Below, one piece after another: positions 45,905-54,695 of a stretch of DNA of 64,000 nucleotides. The stretch is from positions 806,001-870,000 of the forward strand of contig CAWESU010000001.1 in NCBI GenBank assembly GCA_963811805.1, read 5' to 3'. The DNA is from DAHUXN01 sp963811805 (GTDB lineage Bacteria > Acidobacteriota > Terriglobia > Acidiferrales > UBA7541). Each line of letters opens with the position of its first letter. The stretch's first letter is position 1. The notes under the pieces are model-generated. The model ran no database searches and was not told the DNA's origin. It saw only the letters and a list, made by a program, of their open reading frames with translations. A program made the translations under genes and the position numbers.

Positions 45905-47536
45905 TTAGCCTTTTACAAACGAGTAGATGTTCCCTGCCACAACGATTACTACCATCGCCAGCACGGCTCCTCGTTCTACCCAACGCAGTATGATCCGCCG
46001 GCGCTTCTCCACCGCTGTGCTCAGCTTCGGAATTCCGACCAGCACACGGGCGGAAACCACTCCTTCAAGGTCGCTTTCCTTGTAAATTCGCACATGCGTG
46101 AACTCAAAAAGTAGGCCCAGACCCAAACCAATCATGATGCCCGCACCCAGGCCACCGAGGCTGATCAGGAGGTGGTTTGGTGCGGATGGCGCAGTCGGAA
46201 GACTCGGCGGACTCACGATACCGAATTGCTCGCCTTGCTGATTCTGCTGAAGGTTTGAAGAGAGTTCCGACTCCTGCAATTTCTGCTGCAAGACGTCGTA
46301 ATTCTTGCTCGACTCCACATATCCGCGCGAGATTTCGTCGAGTTGTTGCTCGACCAAAGGTGTGGCATTCAATCGTGCCTGATAAGTAGCGATTTGCGAC
46401 TCGATTCTCTTTTGCGCCCCCTCAAGGCCTTGTATCTGCAGTTGGTTGGCTTTGAGTTGGCTTTGGATCTGCATCATTTGGGTTGGCGCGCCATTCTCTA
46501 ATTCCACGGCTGAGCCAGGTGGCAGCGCATCGCTTCCCTTATCCGGCTTCTTTTGCGAGGTAATTTCTTCCTGGGTCTGTTTCTGTAGTTCCTTCGTCTT
46601 GGCAATCTGATCCTTGAGCGCAATCACGTCTGGATAATTGTCGGTATACTGCGATCGCTCTTGCGCCAGTTCCATTTCAAGGTCTTTCAGTTGTTTGTCC
46701 AGAGTCTCCGGTGCCACTGTCGAGTCACCGGTATTTCCCAGATCGGACTGAACCGAGTTGTACTGCTGAACGATCGACTGTAAGTACAGTCTTTGCTGCT
46801 CCGCCCCGCTCAACGCACGCTCATTGTTTTGCAACTCGTCCTGCAAGCCGGACAAAACTTGCAGATTCGCCTGGAGTTGGTCGGGCAACTCGCCCTCATG
46901 TTGGGTCTTGAAGGCCTTCACCTTGGCGTCTTGCTGATCGAGGTCGGCTCGCGCGTCGTCTAGCTCGGTCTTAAGAAAGGTTGTTGTCGTTTGAGAAAAC
47001 TGTTGCTGCGTTGCGGCGTGCTCTTGAACGAATAACTCAGTCAGCTTCGCATTTACCGATTGCGCTAGCTCGGCCGTCGGGGCTGAATAGGAAATGTCGA
47101 AAGCCGTAAGAGTCTCCTGGTTGTTCTTCTGCGACGGCGCTTCCACCAGTTTGATTTGAATGTCTTTTGTGGACATCTGGTCGACCGGATCGCTGGGGTC
47201 AAGAAACGCCATTACTCCATGGTGTCTCGGATAGAGATGATATGTGTCGATGATGGGCTGCAGACGCGTCCGGCTCAGGACTTGCTGGCGGATGCTTTCG
47301 AGCTGAGCTTCCAAGCTGACATCGATGCTCGGCGCCACCAAGTTCGGCGAAACCTGCTGCTGCTGGACCAGGATGACTGCATCCGATTCATAACTCGACG
47401 GCAACAGCCAGCTGACTCCCCACACCAGCAACCAGCAAACGAAGGCCGCAGCCAGAATCACCCAGCGCTGGCGGCGCAGCATTGCCCAGTAGTCTTCCGC
47501 GCCCCGCATTTTTGGTTCTTGCATTTCGTCCAGCAT
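45905..47536 (-). CDS. Polysaccharide chain-length determinant (Wzz/GumC type, XrtA system)
   Basis: A 543-residue inner-membrane co-polymerase. An N-terminal helix (about residues 29-50) precedes the Wzz domain. A long periplasmic coiled-coil section follows (about 165-420, rich in Gln, Leu and Glu heptads). A C-terminal helix lies near 455-478, then a short cytoplasmic part and a final helix near 519-540. The P/G-rich motif before the second helix (SLPTAPSAPNHLLISLGG) is conserved in this class. No kinase domain is fused; the separate BY-kinase gene lies two genes downstream. RBS GGGAGG. Confidence 0.9.
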   Translation of the reverse strand: MLDEMQEPKMRGAEDYWAMLRRQRWVILAAAFVCWLLVWGVSWLLPSSYESDAVILVQQQQVSPNLVAPSIDVSLEAQLESIRQQVLSRTRLQPIIDTYHLYPRHHGVMAFLDPSDPVDQMSTKDIQIKLVEAPSQKNNQETLTAFDISYSAPTAELAQSVNAKLTELFVQEHAATQQQFSQTTTTFLKTELDDARADLDQQDAKVKAFKTQHEGELPDQLQANLQVLSGLQDELQNNERALSGAEQQRLYLQSIVQQYNSVQSDLGNTGDSTVAPETLDKQLKDLEMELAQERSQYTDNYPDVIALKDQIAKTKELQKQTQEEITSQKKPDKGSDALPPGSAVELENGAPTQMMQIQSQLKANQLQIQGLEGAQKRIESQIATYQARLNATPLVEQQLDEISRGYVESSKNYDVLQQKLQESELSSNLQQNQQGEQFGIVSPPSLPTAPSAPNHLLISLGGLGAGIMIGLGLGLLFEFTHVRIYKESDLEGVVSARVLVGIPKLSTAVEKRRRIILRWVERGAVLAMVVIVVAGNIYSFVKG

Positions 47537-47538
47537 CT

Positions 47539-48876
47539 TTACCTCCCGACCGGTTTCAAAAACGAATATCGCAGCGACGCGCCGAAAATATCGTGGTTGC
47601 CCACCTCGAAACCGTCGATGTTTCCTGTCTGGTTAAGCCTTTCGTAAAACCAATCTATGGCAAAGTCTCGCCCCAATTGGCGGCGAAGCCCTACTTGCCC
47701 GGAATAAGTCAGCAGTTCATTACTGCCACTGCTTGCGCCGGCCAGAAGCTGATCGTCCGCGCCGGCAATTGTGGAAGTCAAACTCCAGTTGCGCGTAAAT
47801 TGCCAAGCAAATCTGGCCTTTCCCGTAGTGAGTTCCACGCTTCCGATCAGCGCCCCTCCGTCGCTAACGCGCCGTGAAACATCGATCGAAGCCGCCAAGC
47901 GGTCTCCGGTCCATTTGTATACAACGCCGCCAGATGCGCTCCACTGGTTGGCGTTCACCGGGATGGTGATAAGCACGAATCCCAAATTCAATACGACCTC
48001 GCTCGCGGTCAGCGAATACTCCGGTCCGCCATATACTGTCAGGACACTGTGACTAGAAAAGTTGATCTGATCGAAGACCTCAAATGAATGCGTGGTAGTG
48101 CGCGCGTCCGTCTGCTGGAATTTCAGTACCTGCAGGCCGTATTGGAATCCTAGCTGATTACGTGCCGTGAAGTTATGGGCAATATACGCCTCACCGGACA
48201 CAACTTGAGCATGTATTAAGGGCGTCGTCACCCCGGATTGAGGGATACTGTCAAACCCCTGCAATAGATAACTACCCCCGAAGCCCATGGTTGTTTGTGC
48301 GCTGCTCTGGTAGGAGTACAGCACATGGGACAACGAATATGTCTGCCGAACGTTGGGAAGATAAATCGTCTCGTTGGGAGAGATGATCGGCCCGGGCGAA
48401 ATTCCGTTGCTGTCTCCAAAAGGGCTTGTGCTGACAGAATAGTATTGTTCCGCCGTCAAAGTTCCATGCGGGGATACCAACCACACGAAATTTCCGTTAA
48501 ACCTCTGCGAGAACACGTTCCGATAGAAGGCTCTCTGGCTAATTTCAACCCCTGGGGTATAGGCGAATTTCCACTCCACTCGCTGACGCGTCTCCTCGAA
48601 CGAAACCTGCGGCAATATGCTGTAGGTGACATTCCACTGCCGCGGAGAAACAGTCGGAAAGACGTTATCGTCGTAATTCGAGCTGACCGCCAGGCTCCCC
48701 TGAAACACGTTCGGCGGTAATTCTTCTTCTCCCGGCACGACCGCCGGCATGGTCCCGCCCGCAAGAACAGGAACGTTCGACGCCATTGTGCCCTGGGACC
48801 CCTGAGCCTTCATTACGCCCGGCGTCAGCAGAAACAGCAGGCCAATACTCATTCGAGTCAAACCTCTTGAATTCAT
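47539..48876 (-). CDS. Outer-membrane beta-barrel protein of the PEP-CTERM/XrtA system (TIGR03016-like)
   Basis: A 445-residue protein with a signal peptide (residues 1-26, ending VMKAQG). After a Pro-rich stretch (GEEELPPNVF) come alternating polar/aromatic strands of a porin-like barrel: SLAVSSNYDDNVF, VSFEETRQRVEWKFAYTPGVEI and many others. It ends in a strand with C-terminal Arg after LRYSFLKPVGR rather than a terminal Phe. Likely the outer-membrane conduit for the EPS. Two nt before the chain-length gene. Confidence 0.85.
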   Translation of the reverse strand: MNSRGLTRMSIGLLFLLTPGVMKAQGSQGTMASNVPVLAGGTMPAVVPGEEELPPNVFQGSLAVSSNYDDNVFPTVSPRQWNVTYSILPQVSFEETRQRVEWKFAYTPGVEISQRAFYRNVFSQRFNGNFVWLVSPHGTLTAEQYYSVSTSPFGDSNGISPGPIISPNETIYLPNVRQTYSLSHVLYSYQSSAQTTMGFGGSYLLQGFDSIPQSGVTTPLIHAQVVSGEAYIAHNFTARNQLGFQYGLQVLKFQQTDARTTTHSFEVFDQINFSSHSVLTVYGGPEYSLTASEVVLNLGFVLITIPVNANQWSASGGVVYKWTGDRLAASIDVSRRVSDGGALIGSVELTTGKARFAWQFTRNWSLTSTIAGADDQLLAGASSGSNELLTYSGQVGLRRQLGRDFAIDWFYERLNQTGNIDGFEVGNHDIFGASLRYSFLKPVGR

Positions 48877-48885
48877 GCCTTTGCT

Positions 48886-49545
48886 CTACGGAACCACGAT
48901 CGTATCGCCGGGCTTCAACGGCACGTTCTCTTGGAGGTCATCGCCCTTGATGACTTTCTTGTAATTGAAGAGAATCCGCACCCGAATTCCGCCCGGTGCC
49001 GGGCGCAAAACATAGATCTTCGTCTCTTTCGCAAAATCCTTAAAACCGCCAGCTTCCGCAATCGCATCCAGCACAGTCATCGATTCGCTCAGTGGGTAAG
49101 CCCCCGGCCTGGCCACTTGCCCCACAATGTTGAACTGATGGCTGAGCGGGCTATCGACGATCACCGTCACTTCTGGATTGTCGATGTAAGTCTTCAGATC
49201 TTGCGTGATGTTGTCCTGCAGTTGAAGGGGCGTTAAACCCGCAGCCTGGATCTCACCAATCAAGGGAAGCGAGATTTTTCCGTCCGGTCGCACCGGTATT
49301 TGCCGCGAAATCTCCTTTTCTTTCCACACATCGATATCCAACACATCGCTGTCGCCAATGACGTATTTCTTGCCATCGACCCACGAATTCTCCGGGTGAT
49401 TCGTCGGTTGAGCCACCTTCACGCGCGGATCGGGATCTGCCGCCGCAGTCGTTTTCTTATCTTGTGCCGCACACAGCAGCGTCGCCGCAGCCAGCGCCGG
49501 AACGATTACCGCGCACTTCATTTTTCCAAGCATGAAGACTTTCAT
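48886..49545 (-). CDS. Polysaccharide export protein (Wza-type, SLBB domain)
   Basis: A 219-residue exported protein. The ATG at 49545 has GGAG 8 nt upstream; a long in-frame extension to 50112 is antisense to the regulator gene and rejected. Signal sequence CAVIVPALAAATLLCAAQ; the Cys is not in a good lipobox. Poly_export domain: YVIGDSDVLDIDVW (about 68), VRPDGKISLPLIGEIQAAG (about 92), then the SLBB domain with FNIVGQVARPGAYPL (about 146). Ends KPGDTIVVP. Carries EPS through the periplasm or outer membrane. Confidence 0.9.
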   Translation of the reverse strand: MKVFMLGKMKCAVIVPALAAATLLCAAQDKKTTAAADPDPRVKVAQPTNHPENSWVDGKKYVIGDSDVLDIDVWKEKEISRQIPVRPDGKISLPLIGEIQAAGLTPLQLQDNITQDLKTYIDNPEVTVIVDSPLSHQFNIVGQVARPGAYPLSESMTVLDAIAEAGGFKDFAKETKIYVLRPAPGGIRVRILFNYKKVIKGDDLQENVPLKPGDTIVVP

Positions 49546-49550
49546 CTTGC

Positions 49551-50591
49551 TTACTCCTTTTGCTGGGCCACTCCGTTTGTTTTTCGCGCCGACACCCCGG
49601 CCTCTTTCAATTTGTACAGCAATGCTCGGTAGCTGATGTTCAGCGCACTTGCGGCGCGTTTGCGGTTCCAGTTCTGGGCCTGAAGAATCTTCAAAATGAT
49701 CTTGCTCTCGAACTCGCGCATCGCCTGACGCGTCACCTTCTTCAGAGAAATCGAACCGTTGACGGGAATATCCGGAATGAACGATGAATTTGTGCTCGGG
49801 GAAAGCTCCACGGTAATCGCGTCTTCGGTTCCCAAGATCACGTAGCGTTTGATCAGGTTTTCCAACTCCCGAATGTTTCCTGGCCAGTGATAGCGCTGCA
49901 TCATTTCCAGCTTTCGCGTCGAAAGCGGCCGGGTCGGCCGGTTGAATTTCTCGCTGTATATCTGGCGCAGGAAATCGCAGATCCCGGGAATGTCCGCCGT
50001 CCGCTCGCGCAAGCTCGGCAGTTGAATATTCACCACGTTGATCCGGTAGAACAAATCCTGTCGGAAGGTTCCTTGATCGATTTCCTCTGCGAGATTGCGA
50101 TTGGTGGCGCAAATCACGCGCACGTCGACTTTCTTGTCTTCCTGTCCGCCCACGGGACAGAACTGACCATCCTGGAGCAATTGCAGCAGCTTCGCTTGTA
50201 GCCCTAGTTCAAGCTCTGCGATTTCATCGAGAAACAGGGTTCCGTTCTGCGCAGATTCCACACGGCCGGGCTTGGTGCCATTCGCTCCGGTGAACGCGCC
50301 CTTCTCATAGCCAAAAAGCTCGCTCTCGACCAGCGTGCCGGGGATCGCCGGGCAGTTCACCTTCACAAACGGGCCGGATTCCCAGGGCGACCGGGCATGA
50401 ATGAGCTTGGCGATGATCTCCTTCCCGGTTCCGCTCTCCCCCTGGATCAGAATAGGTATGTTTGCCGCGGCTACTTTTTCCAGCTTCTGCCGCACAACCG
50501 ACATCCCCTCCGACAGGCCGAAAATCACCTGGTCTGGGGGGACGCTCAAGTTAGCCTCGCCGTTTGACCGAGCCGAGGCGGGCCGCGCCAT
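49551..50591 (-). CDS. Sigma54-dependent activator without receiver domain
   Basis: A 346-residue enhancer-binding protein. The AAA+ domain fills most of it: Walker A GESGTGKE (about 50), GAFTGA sigma54-contact loop (about 98), Walker B GTLFLDEIAELE (about 117), arginine-finger region FRQDLFYRINVV. The Fis-type HTH is at the C-terminus (NRKRAASALNISYRALLYKL, about 311). No receiver, PAS or GAF domain precedes the AAA+, so activity is probably set by expression, a partner, or a ligand. It heads the 15-gene export operon, 5 nt before the export gene, and has a sigma54-type promoter itself. ATG at 50591 preferred; a TTG at 50600 is possible. Confidence 0.92.
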   Translation of the reverse strand: MARPASARSNGEANLSVPPDQVIFGLSEGMSVVRQKLEKVAAANIPILIQGESGTGKEIIAKLIHARSPWESGPFVKVNCPAIPGTLVESELFGYEKGAFTGANGTKPGRVESAQNGTLFLDEIAELELGLQAKLLQLLQDGQFCPVGGQEDKKVDVRVICATNRNLAEEIDQGTFRQDLFYRINVVNIQLPSLRERTADIPGICDFLRQIYSEKFNRPTRPLSTRKLEMMQRYHWPGNIRELENLIKRYVILGTEDAITVELSPSTNSSFIPDIPVNGSISLKKVTRQAMREFESKIILKILQAQNWNRKRAASALNISYRALLYKLKEAGVSARKTNGVAQQKE

Positions 50592-50654
50592 GGTTCCCAA
50601 TGCTGCACCATCCCAACAGGGCCGTCATTTCCACCCTGCGAAGACCATTTGCTT

Positions 50655-50670
50655 GCACACTGAAAGCCAA
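50655..50670 (-). promoter_or_regulatory. Sigma54-type promoter of the large EPS operon
   Basis: Minus-strand TTGGCTTTCAGTGTGCAAG has GG (50668-50667) and GC (50656-50655) with exact 10-nt spacing and strong TTGGC and TGCA cores. Predicted start near 50643, 52 nt before the ATG. Confidence 0.7.
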
Positions 50671-50738
50671 TGCACTTCTTCCGCTCAGCTCTTTTCATGG
50701 ATACCTATACATAGCAATAAGATGTTACAAATGAATAC

Positions 50739-50757
50739 GTTACGCGATTAGCGTCAC
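50739..50757. promoter_or_regulatory. Inverted-repeat candidate enhancer site
   Basis: GTTACGC-GATTA-GCGTCAC: 7-bp arms with one mismatch, centred about 105 nt upstream of the predicted start at 50643. A related sequence, GTAACGCGCTCATTAC, lies upstream of the sigma54-type promoter at 512-529. No gene occupies 50592-50960. Confidence 0.4.
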
Positions 50758-50960
50758 GCAATGTATAGGCTCGTGCTGTACCTGAGAACGGACCGGAAAG
50801 TATACAATAATCACCTCATGTGAGAAATTTATTTCACATTGCGGAACCGTTTTTCCCCGCAATCCGGATCATGGCCAGTTTTTTGCAGTCGAGTGGTTTT
50901 ATGGAGCAGCAACCCTGAAGGCGAACAAACTACGAAAAGAAGATGGCGTAGGCAATTCTC

Positions 50961-51302
50961 TCAGCTGCGCCCCGATTGACCGCGAATAATGTCATAGCGT
51001 TCGATCACCGCTGCGACTCCGACACTGGCCTCAGCACTCTCCGGATCTTTGTCTTTGTCGACGCGTACGACTCGGCCGTGCGCCCGCACGAACACTTCCG
51101 TCCCTTGCGTGATTTCAGCGGGCAGCGTAAGAGTGAAGTCCAATTCTGTCCCGGGAGCCAGCTCTCTTTGCAAACTGAAGTAAACTCCGCGTGTCGAGAT
51201 GTCGCGGGTCTGGCCATTGTGTGGAGTTTCCTTATTGACGGCCAAATGCACTACGACAGGAAGCGCCAAATCATAGCGGCGAGCCAGACGACGCTCAGTC
51301 AT
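50961..51302 (-). CDS. PilZ-domain protein
   Basis: A 113-residue single-domain protein. The N-terminal RRLARRYDL supplies the RxxxR c-di-GMP-binding arginines, and the strand TRDISTRGVYF is the D/NxSxxG motif; both are present. The ATG at 51302 has GAGAGGAG 10 nt upstream; a 33-residue extension is not PilZ-like. It probably links c-di-GMP to a partner protein in EPS control. It lies between the sigma54 activator and the response regulator genes, with its own sigma54-type promoter. Confidence 0.85.
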   Translation of the reverse strand: MTERRLARRYDLALPVVVHLAVNKETPHNGQTRDISTRGVYFSLQRELAPGTELDFTLTLPAEITQGTEVFVRAHGRVVRVDKDKDPESAEASVGVAAVIERYDIIRGQSGRS

Positions 51303-51367
51303 CCCCAAGGTACTCCTCTCAAACTGCAGCCTGCACCCTAGCCACACCCCATCAGTATCGGAACACA

Positions 51368-51383
51368 GCAATCGAGCTTCCAA
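51368..51383 (-). promoter_or_regulatory. Sigma54-type promoter of the PilZ gene
   Basis: Minus-strand TTTGGAAGCTCGATTGCTG has GG (51381-51380) and GC (51369-51368) exactly 10 nt apart with a perfect TTGCT at -12; the -24 is TTGGA rather than TTGGC. Predicted start near 51356, 54 nt before the ATG. No gene is seen in the remaining bases up to 51666. Confidence 0.55.
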
Positions 51384-51666
51384 ACTACCCCAGGGTTGCA
51401 TCGTAACAGCTGCCCGGCTCTGCCAAGAGAATTCTTGATCTGCATCTCTTCAACGAATTGCCACCCTAAACCAGCTTCATCAAGGCAAACCCTTTGCTAA
51501 CAGCAAGGGCAAGCGAACAGACCGAATCAACTTCCGCCGATAGCTTGTGCCAAAATTCTCGATAGGAAACAAGCGAAATCTTTGCCCCACCAGTGCGCGC
51601 GGTCCTCTCACCGTCTAAAGTATCCAACTAGCTGCACTGAATATGCAAGCACTTGCAAGGCTAGGA

Positions 51667-53166
51667 CTACGAGCCCCGTATTACCGGCACCCCTGGACCC
51701 GCCGTTCGCGCACTTCGTCCCGTGTCCAGATTGAACTGCCTCATCTTGTAAAGCAACGCCTTATAGCTGATGCCGAGCATCTTCGCTGCGTCTTTGCGGC
51801 ACCAGTTCGTCTTTTCGAGCGCGTCGGCAATGGCTTCCATTTCTGCTTCGTCCTTCAGGCCGCGAACCAACGCTTTCAATCCCTGCTCGCGAGGCGCGGC
51901 GATCTCTTCACTCGGAGCCATGCGCTGTTGCGTCTCGGTCATCTCCAGGAGTTCTCGCAAACTCCCTTCGTTGTCTTCCAGGATCACGTACCGCTTCACA
52001 AAATTCTCGAGTTCTCGCAGGTTTCCCGGCCATGCGTATCGCAACGCTGCTTCAATCACGTGGGGCGACGGCTCAGAGGCGGTTTTTTGAAATTTCTCGC
52101 TGTACTTCAGCAAAAAATGCCGGAACAGCATGGGAATTTCATCGGTGCGCTCGCGTAGCGGTGGAACGTGCAGCGAAAGCACGCTCAGCCGGTAATAAAG
52201 ATCTTCGCGGAAGCGCCCGGAACGCATTGCTTCCGGCACCTGCACGTTCGTCGCGGCCAGCACGCGAACATCCACCTGGATCCCGCCACGCGCTCCGAGG
52301 CGCGCAAACTGATTATCTTGCAGGACATGCAGAAGCTTGGCCTGAAGATGCGGGCTCATCTCCGCGATCTCATCCAGAAATATCGTTCCCTTATTCGCCA
52401 GCTCGAATTTCCCCGGCTTCGCGCGCACCGCCCCGGTGAACGCCCCCGGTTCATAACCAAACAGTTCCGATTCCAGCAACTCACCGGGGAGCGCCGCACA
52501 GTTGACCTTTACAAACGCCTGCTGGCGCCGGCTCGAGCGCAAATGGATCATTCGCGCCACCACTTCCTTGCCCACGCCGCTCTCACCGCTGATGAACACC
52601 GGCACATCCACCGGTGCAATTTGCAGGATTTGCTGGCGAATCTTCAGCATTTGCGGGCTGGCGGCGAGAAAGGAAAGATCTTCAGTCAGCTGGTCGCAGT
52701 ATTCGCGTAACGCCTGATTTTCAGCCTTGAGTTCCTTTTTCTGCCGGCATTTCAAGAGCGCCGCGTCCAGCTCAGGCTTCTCGAATGGCTTCGTCAGGTA
52801 GTCGTGCGCGCCCAGGCGGATCGCTTCCACCACGGTGCTCACTTCATTTGAGCAAGAGAGCATAATTACGTTCAGCCCGCGGTCCGCGGCCATCAATCGC
52901 CGCAGCGTCTCGAGCCCATCCATCTCCGGCATGAGCACGTCGAGAATGACAAAGTCGGGCTTCGCGCCGTTGCCGATGAATTCCAGCGCGTCGCTGCCGC
53001 TTACCACCGTTGAAACTTCAAACCCATCGACTTCGAGCAACGTCTGCAGATATTTCCGGATGCTCGGCTCGTCGTCAATCACCAAAATTTTTTCTTTTTG
53101 CGGGACTTCCTTCACCCCGGTTTTTTCCGGGGTTTCCTGCACCCCGGCTTTTTTGCCGTCACGCAT
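51667..53166 (-). CDS. Sigma54-dependent response regulator (PrsR-like)
   Basis: A 499-residue regulator. Receiver domain about residues 26-140 with DD at 31-32, phospho-acceptor Asp76 (FVILDVLMP) and Lys in TKPF. AAA+ domain about 168-400 with Walker A GESGVGKE (194-201), GAFTGA (241-246) and LFLDE-type Walker B. Fis-type HTH at the end (RKDAAKMLGISYKALLYKM). PEP-CTERM loci usually carry such a regulator (PrsR). The ATG overlaps the kinase stop by 8 nt. The N-terminal tail holds a nine-residue tandem repeat (GVQETPEKT / GVKEVPQKE), so a later start is conceivable. Confidence 0.9.
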   Translation of the reverse strand: MRDGKKAGVQETPEKTGVKEVPQKEKILVIDDEPSIRKYLQTLLEVDGFEVSTVVSGSDALEFIGNGAKPDFVILDVLMPEMDGLETLRRLMAADRGLNVIMLSCSNEVSTVVEAIRLGAHDYLTKPFEKPELDAALLKCRQKKELKAENQALREYCDQLTEDLSFLAASPQMLKIRQQILQIAPVDVPVFISGESGVGKEVVARMIHLRSSRRQQAFVKVNCAALPGELLESELFGYEPGAFTGAVRAKPGKFELANKGTIFLDEIAEMSPHLQAKLLHVLQDNQFARLGARGGIQVDVRVLAATNVQVPEAMRSGRFREDLYYRLSVLSLHVPPLRERTDEIPMLFRHFLLKYSEKFQKTASEPSPHVIEAALRYAWPGNLRELENFVKRYVILEDNEGSLRELLEMTETQQRMAPSEEIAAPREQGLKALVRGLKDEAEMEAIADALEKTNWCRKDAAKMLGISYKALLYKMRQFNLDTGRSARTAGPGVPVIRGS

Positions 53167-54397
53167 AGATATAGGCCTCGACTTTCGTTGGCAGCAGAAA
53201 CTTGAATGAGCTCCCGCGTCCCGGCTCGCTGTCCACCCAGATCTTTCCGTGATGTGCCTGGATCAGCCGCTTGGTGATGGCCAGTCCAAGGCCCATCCCG
53301 GAAGAGGATGGATCCACGCGCATAAAATCCTCGAAGATTTCTTGATGGTACTCGGCGCTAATGCCCACGCCCGTGTCCGATACGGACACGAGCACGCTAT
53401 TCGCATGCGGACCTCGCGTGCCTCTGCGCTCTTTCGGCGGAGTCACCGGGGAAACGCGCCGCTCCCAGAAATGTGTCTGTACTCCAAGCGTCACTCGTCC
53501 CCCATTGGGCGTGTGTTTCAGCGCATTGTCCACCAAATTCGTCACGCACTGTTGAATTTTTGGATAGTCGAACTTAAAGATCGGCAGGTCCTCCCCAAAA
53601 CGCGCTTCCAAATGGACATTGGCGCGTTGGAACGCCTCCTTCCAACGAACCACCACGTCGTTCAGGCAATCGCGAATGTCGTTGTCCTGAAATTGCAACA
53701 CCAACTTGCCGCTTTCCAGCGCCGTATAGTTCAAGAAAGTCGAGACCAGTCGCACTAGGCGATCGCAGCTCTGTTTCGACTCCTGCAAAATATCCCGTTG
53801 CTTTTCGGTCAGGTGCCCCAACGAACCGGAGAGCATCAAGTCGTAGTATCCCTTCATCACCGCGAGCGGCGTTTTCAATTCGTGCGCTGCGGATCCAAGA
53901 AAAACCGTTTTTTGCCGATTAACCTCTTGCAGCCGCAAGTACGCGGCCAGAAGATTGCGATAGGTGATCTCCCTTTCCTGCAGAAGATCGTTCACGGTTT
54001 GCCGCATCTGATCCGTGTCCACCGGAGTCCGGAGCGGCGCAGGCTCGGCAAAAATCACGAGCCAGTCCGGCTCCGGTAGCCAGCGAATTCGCGCTCGAGC
54101 CAGCCCGCCAATCGATTCCATCGGCAGATTTACTTCCTGCTCGCCACGCTCCAGTTGGCCGAACAAGCCCTTGGCATCGACATGCAACACATCCCGAAAC
54201 AGATTCGGCTTCACCTCTTCTGGTTCATCTTTCCAGTGCAGCGCATCCTGGGCGTGTAGATTGGCGAAGAGAACCCGTCCCGCGCGATCAGCCACGAGCA
54301 ACGGTTTATCCAGAGCGTCGAGCAGGCTCGACATCAAGCCGAACAACGTGCTGCCGGTTGCGTGCGTCTCCACAGATGAAGTTTTACTTAATGTCAT
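53159..54397 (-). CDS. Soluble PAS histidine kinase
   Basis: A 412-residue kinase without membrane segments. A PAS-like domain spans about residues 20-115 (LLVADRAGRVLFAN), then a coiled linker, HisKA with His172 in SAAHELKTPLAV and HATPase_c with NLVDNALKHTPNGGR, DTGVGIS and GMGLGLAI. It should phosphorylate the overlapping response regulator. Canonical PrsK of PEP-CTERM systems is larger and membrane-bound, so this is a different, cytoplasmic sensor; the signal is unknown. Confidence 0.9.
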   Translation of the reverse strand: MTLSKTSSVETHATGSTLFGLMSSLLDALDKPLLVADRAGRVLFANLHAQDALHWKDEPEEVKPNLFRDVLHVDAKGLFGQLERGEQEVNLPMESIGGLARARIRWLPEPDWLVIFAEPAPLRTPVDTDQMRQTVNDLLQEREITYRNLLAAYLRLQEVNRQKTVFLGSAAHELKTPLAVMKGYYDLMLSGSLGHLTEKQRDILQESKQSCDRLVRLVSTFLNYTALESGKLVLQFQDNDIRDCLNDVVVRWKEAFQRANVHLEARFGEDLPIFKFDYPKIQQCVTNLVDNALKHTPNGGRVTLGVQTHFWERRVSPVTPPKERRGTRGPHANSVLVSVSDTGVGISAEYHQEIFEDFMRVDPSSSGMGLGLAITKRLIQAHHGKIWVDSEPGRGSSFKFLLPTKVEAYIYA

Positions 54398-54509
54398 TTG
54401 CCCCTTGGCCGCCTCGAATTTGCCAACGCCCAGTGGCTCGTGGATGAAAGCGGGAACTTTAAGGACCGCACCGATGGTTGCAAAGCTCCGCTCTAAGTGT
54501 CAATGGTAA

Positions 54510-54525
54510 AGGCGTTTAGTTTGCA
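54510..54525 (+). promoter_or_regulatory. Candidate sigma54-type promoter of the second PilZ gene
   Basis: AAGGCGTTTAGTTTGCACTT has GG (54511-54512) and GC (54523-54524) with 10-nt spacing and a perfect TTTGCA at -12. Predicted start near 54536, a long 160-nt leader before the ATG at 54696. The leader contains TTACAAATG, also present near 50724, upstream of the EPS operon promoter. Confidence 0.45.
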
Positions 54526-54695
54526 CTTAAGATGAAAAGAAATGCGCTGTTTCTAGGCCTGACCGTGCCGGGACTTTGATCAGCCCATTCTCCTCTCGTT
54601 TATTACACATTACAAATGGGTTACAGAAATGCGAAAACATGGAGAATAGTCCTCGGATTGCTAGTCATTTGAGTACTAAAACTGGGGTTTGAAGA

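Noticed and set aside
49546..50112. N-terminal extension of the export-protein frame
   Set aside because: It lies antisense to the sigma54 activator gene, has no ribosome site, and the signal peptide starts at 49545.
54411..54424. Possible sigma54 promoter for the histidine kinase (minus-strand TTGGCAAATTCGAGGCG)
   Set aside because: The -24 half is perfect but the -12 is AGGC, and transcription would start only about 2 nt before the kinase ATG. Kept out of the promoter list.
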